A stretch of DNA of 6,827 bases. Source: Acetobacteraceae bacterium (GTDB lineage Bacteria; Pseudomonadota; Alphaproteobacteria; Acetobacterales; Acetobacteraceae). The stretch lies in the NCBI GenBank assembly GCA_947478535.1, contig CANJXD010000321.1, positions 1 to 6,827 of the forward strand, in the 5' to 3' direction. The translations under genes and the position numbers were made by a program. Positions 5,101 through 6,827 of the stretch are shown piece after piece (the stretch's first letter is position 1; each line of letters starts with the position of its first letter). The notes beneath the pieces are model-generated. The model worked only from the letters and a program-made list of their open reading frames with translations. It did no database searches and was not told where the DNA came from.

Positions 5101-6827
5101 AGCGTGGGCGCGGCGGCGACGACGATTTCCGGCGGCGCCTACAGCTTCGATTTCGGCACCGTCGTCAATGCCGGCGACAATGACCGCGATGCCGGCGACA
5201 CTGTCACCATCCTGGTGACCGGCCGCGTCGCCACCACCGCGACCGCGGGCAGCACGCTGACCAATACGGCGTCAGCGGAAACCTATGCCCCCGGTGGCGG
5301 CAAGCCGGGCCTCGCCACCGTCACCGACGATGCGAAGATCGACGTGGTCCGCCCGGACCTCGTCATCGTCAAGGATGCGGCGCCGGGCATCGGCGATGCC
5401 GGCAATGTCGTCACCTACACGATCACGCTGACGCATGCCGCGGGCAGTACCTCCCCCGCCTATCTCGTGAACCTCACGGACCTGCTGCCGGCGGGCGTCA
5501 GCCTGCTGGCGGGCACCGCCACCGCCTCGGCCGGCATCATCAGCGAAAGCGGCGGCAACATCAGCTATTCGCTCAGCCAGTATCTGCTGGGCGCCGCGCC
5601 GATCACCATCAGCTACCAGGCGCGGCTCGCGGCGAATGTCGTGGATGGCCAGTCCATCCTCAACACCGCGCAGGTCAGCTACAGCTCCGCCCCCGTGCTC
5701 GGCGTGTCCCAGACCGAAAGCGATCCCGCGACGGTCGGCGTCGATATCGTCAACACCGTCGTCAAGACGCTGGAGAGCACCTCCCTCCTCGGCACAATCG
5801 GCAGCGCCGTCGGCATCGGTGAGGACGTGACCTTCCTGGTCACCGCGACGCTCGGCGAGGGCAACCAGCGCATCGTGCTGCGGGATGTTCTGCCGACCGG
5901 ACTCGACTTCGTCGATAGCGAGCTGGTCTCGCTCGGTGGCATCACCGGCTCGGCACTCAGCATCGGTGCCGATGGTGTCTATGATGCCGGCACCCGGACG
6001 CTGTCCTTCAACCTGGGTGATATCTCCAACCCCTGGGACAACATGTCCAACACTGCCGACCAGGTGGTGTTCCGCGTCGTCGCGCGGGTGGCCGACATCT
6101 CCGGCAACGGCGCCAACACGGTGCTGACCAATGTCGGCCAGGTGGTGTCCTCCGCCCCCGCCAACCCCTATGGCGTGACGCCCGGCTCCTCCTCCACCAC
6201 GGTCAGCGAGAATGAGGCGATAACCGTCGTGCGGGCCTCGCTCGGCGGCATTGCCTTCCGCGATGTCGATGGCGACGGCGTGCGGGAAGCCGGCGACACG
6301 GTGCTGGCCGGCATCCCGGTCACGCTGCTGAAGGCCGATGGCACGCTGGCTGGCTTCACCGCCGTGACTGGGCCCGATGGCAGCTACCTGTTCGACGACC
6401 TGATCCCCGGCAGCTACCGCGTCCGCTTCGACGAGGTCGGCGGCAATGAGCGCACGCTCACCGATGTCGGCATCGAGACCACCGACAGCGACGCGAACCA
6501 GGGCAGCGGCATCACCGGCATCTACACCCTGGCCAATGGCCAGAACCTGCGGAACGTCGATGCCGGCTTCTACCAGCTCGCCAGCATCGGCGACCGGGTG
6601 TGGGAAGACATCAACGGCGATGGCTTGCAGAACGATGGCGCGACGGGTCTCGTCGGCGCCACCGTGCTGCTGCTCGATGGGCTCGGCAACACCGTCACCT
6701 CCACCGTCACAGGCGCGGATGGCGTCTATCAGTTCACGGGCCTGACCCCTGGCGACTACTCCATCCAGGTCCTGCCCGCCGGCTACACCGCCACGCCGCG
6801 CAACGTCGGCCCCGATGAAGCGGCGGA
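2116..6827 (+). CDS. Giant DUF11 / SdrD_B-like repeat protein, probable surface or secreted adhesin (3' end outside window)
   Basis: The frame is open from the ATG at 2116 to the window edge, 1570 codons with no stop, and the product is incomplete. Residues 1-188 form an N-terminal domain I cannot assign. Residues 189 to about 1370 hold roughly seven DUF11/isopeptide-type beta modules starting near 189, 341, 523, 692, 919, 1079 and 1213. Typical motifs are a strand-1 lysine (IDKSV, IVKDA), a D-x-LPAG turn (VSDNLPAGL, LTDLLPAGV) and a closing LxNTA strand. From 1372 two SdrD_B-like modules follow, with GxxFRDVDGDGVREAGD and GDRVWEDINGDGLQNDG loops, probably calcium binding. The translated part contains no cysteine, is rich in Asp, Thr, Gly and Ala, and has few lysines. 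No Sec or Tat signal is visible at the N-terminus (MSAQPIVSFLDGAALNAP), so type I export with a C-terminal signal is a reasonable but unproven idea. Family members are long extracellular stalks or adhesins; a ligand cannot be named. An FNR-type box lies upstream. Confidence 0.88.
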   Translation, partial: MSAQPIVSFLDGAALNAPIGGTQTITVRFDNAPDGGGLSNVGYSPYINLILPTNGVDGAGAGNSPVNDGIAYLGATYLGVALEQWVLEFPASGQVTHPFTTDSAGAPVIVSGAPGTTLVVLRLPFGSFTPGQTAADVQVSLDVSDFADLGAPLLIQASGGFAYGRDPLVNPVADNPVFAATASLSITPTVIELDKVYVGPEQETATGSSYPREWLVKALIADGQTVTNLVLTDHMPDGTLITGASIVNGTGTVTFDNATGLVVATLTGSYTGGIGGVPTLKIDFYVPEFLRDGVTPVLDPVTGAFRVLEDNARLDAVWDPTDGRDPIEVFAIDPTGPEDVITAKSIAVQKSVSVVDALKPGGHLEWTLDGQVSNYFNMDDLVLTDTLSDGHVYDPAFAATITMREGGATLFSGTIDPVNISVVRDPLTGISTIRFDVSKEMRDRGIDDVLNGQPGGNDNQATVLVKFHSIIEQTYVSTTPAPSNEPVLDQGDPLTNGVIFDGVVDETDRPKGDDSGAGVVLPVSNVGKSIYAINGNTGFTPGPVSAGDAITFRLTLDMPLTGAHDVALSDFLPLPVLKAIAGMTFTDTVSAAAPGAGQAKWGPGATFDSSGDPTTNPTISFDAASNFLRFDFGDAQAPGNPSSRIDLLFTVVVEDQEFGDGLLLTNQVTSTETNSFGAVSEDNAIVQFVLGEPELNITKGVIADTNANANLTGAAGPVAFTAPGTAGNRFTGTISSTALDAAPIDANLLGADAGDRVSFAIVVENTGSSLKGAFDVLIRDTMPAGFEIPVGGINLRVTHAADSDAPAYDLALSDLIPAGMELVGGTLVASAGTASSAGNAISWTASQHLLGAGAITITYQARLLDSVTPAQVLSNTARLTYDTKPADPVDPLNPTAAEDLASRSYTTQDTETRSVALAPTIDKSVIATGDANTASTFVNAANPDAAPGETVTYRLTVTVGEGTQRLVVSDNLPAGLIFESASVESIGATITGSSLSVGAAATTISGGAYSFDFGTVVNAGDNDRDAGDTVTILVTGRVATTATAGSTLTNTASAETYAPGGGKPGLATVTDDAKIDVVRPDLVIVKDAAPGIGDAGNVVTYTITLTHAAGSTSPAYLVNLTDLLPAGVSLLAGTATASAGIISESGGNISYSLSQYLLGAAPITISYQARLAANVVDGQSILNTAQVSYSSAPVLGVSQTESDPATVGVDIVNTVVKTLESTSLLGTIGSAVGIGEDVTFLVTATLGEGNQRIVLRDVLPTGLDFVDSELVSLGGITGSALSIGADGVYDAGTRTLSFNLGDISNPWDNMSNTADQVVFRVVARVADISGNGANTVLTNVGQVVSSAPANPYGVTPGSSSTTVSENEAITVVRASLGGIAFRDVDGDGVREAGDTVLAGIPVTLLKADGTLAGFTAVTGPDGSYLFDDLIPGSYRVRFDEVGGNERTLTDVGIETTDSDANQGSGITGIYTLANGQNLRNVDAGFYQLASIGDRVWEDINGDGLQNDGATGLVGATVLLLDGLGNTVTSTVTGADGVYQFTGLTPGDYSIQVLPAGYTATPRNVGPDEAA
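4501..6150 (+). repeat. A-B-A-B super-repeat of DUF11-type modules inside the giant gene
   Basis: Module A occurs at about 4501-4755 and 5401-5685. Both copies share a THAA start, SP/AP-AY, a D-LIPAG/D-LLPAG turn, an ASAG segment, HLLGAGAITITYQARL versus YLLGAAPITISYQARL, and LSNTA versus ILNTA. Module B occurs at about 4963-5280 and 5818-6140. Its copies share GEGTQRLVVSDNLPAGL versus GEGNQRIVLRDVLPTGL, and ITGSSLSVGA versus ITGSALSIGA. The A copies are 924 bases apart (4678 to 5602, 308 residues) and the B copies 861 bases apart (4996 to 5857, 287 residues). DNA identity is high in short blocks (ACCAGGCGCGGCT is exact), suggesting duplication of an A-B pair followed by divergence. Confidence 0.7.
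6229..6827 (+). other. Two SdrD_B-like (Cna-B-type) modules in the giant protein, second one cut by the window edge
   Basis: The first module spans residues 1372 to about 1488. It carries DVDGDGVREAGD (acidic loop from residue 1383), AGIPVTLL, GPDGSYLFDDLIPGSYRV and a closing LRNVDAGFYQ. The second starts at residue 1489 with SIGDRVWEDINGDGLQNDG (acidic loop from residue 1498), VGATVLLLD, GADGVYQFTGLTPGDYSIQVLP, and runs off the edge. The order, an acidic DxDGDG/DxNGDG loop, a G-x-x-V strand, a D-G-x-Y-x-F strand and a PG-x-Y strand, is the SdrD_B/prealbumin-like fold of bacterial surface stalks, where the acidic loops bind calcium. The two share a clear module pattern, so more copies may follow downstream. 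Confidence 0.8.

Overview
The window has high GC and the strong third-position G/C bias of an alphaproteobacterium. A periplasmic Bug/TctC-type binding protein standing alone, without its membrane partners, fits lineages in which that family is greatly expanded. An Acetobacteraceae (Roseomonas-like) source is my best guess, but this is inference from composition and gene style, not from a marker gene. All three genes seen are on the + strand and two are ordinary: the 3' part of metF (1-588) and a Bug/TctC solute-binding protein (about 686-1657).

Between 1658 and 2115 is a 458-base non-coding region in two halves. The GC-rich half (about 1658-1905) carries hairpins and a repeated 10-mer. The second half drops abruptly in GC: I count 54 G/C in the 140 bases 1921-2060, about 39%. 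It contains a perfect FNR/FixK-type palindrome, TTGAT-N4-ATCAA, at 1993-2006. A strong Shine-Dalgarno at 2102-2106 precedes the next start codon. This looks like a long, regulated promoter and leader for the downstream gene.

From 2116 to the right edge one reading frame stays open for 1570 codons without a stop. It encodes a giant, repetitive, beta-rich, acidic, cysteine-free protein: an N-terminal unassigned domain, about seven DUF11/isopeptide-type modules, then two SdrD_B-like modules with DxDGDG/DxNGDG loops. It has no recognisable signal peptide. It is probably a large surface or secreted adhesin-like protein, perhaps exported by a type I system through a C-terminal signal lying outside the window. 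Its last four DUF11-like modules form an A-B-A-B super-repeat.

The three genes do not form an evident pathway. The most interesting part is the giant protein under a candidate oxygen-responsive (FNR-family) regulatory site. I see no RNA genes, insertion sequences, CRISPR arrays, attachment sites or replication origins.
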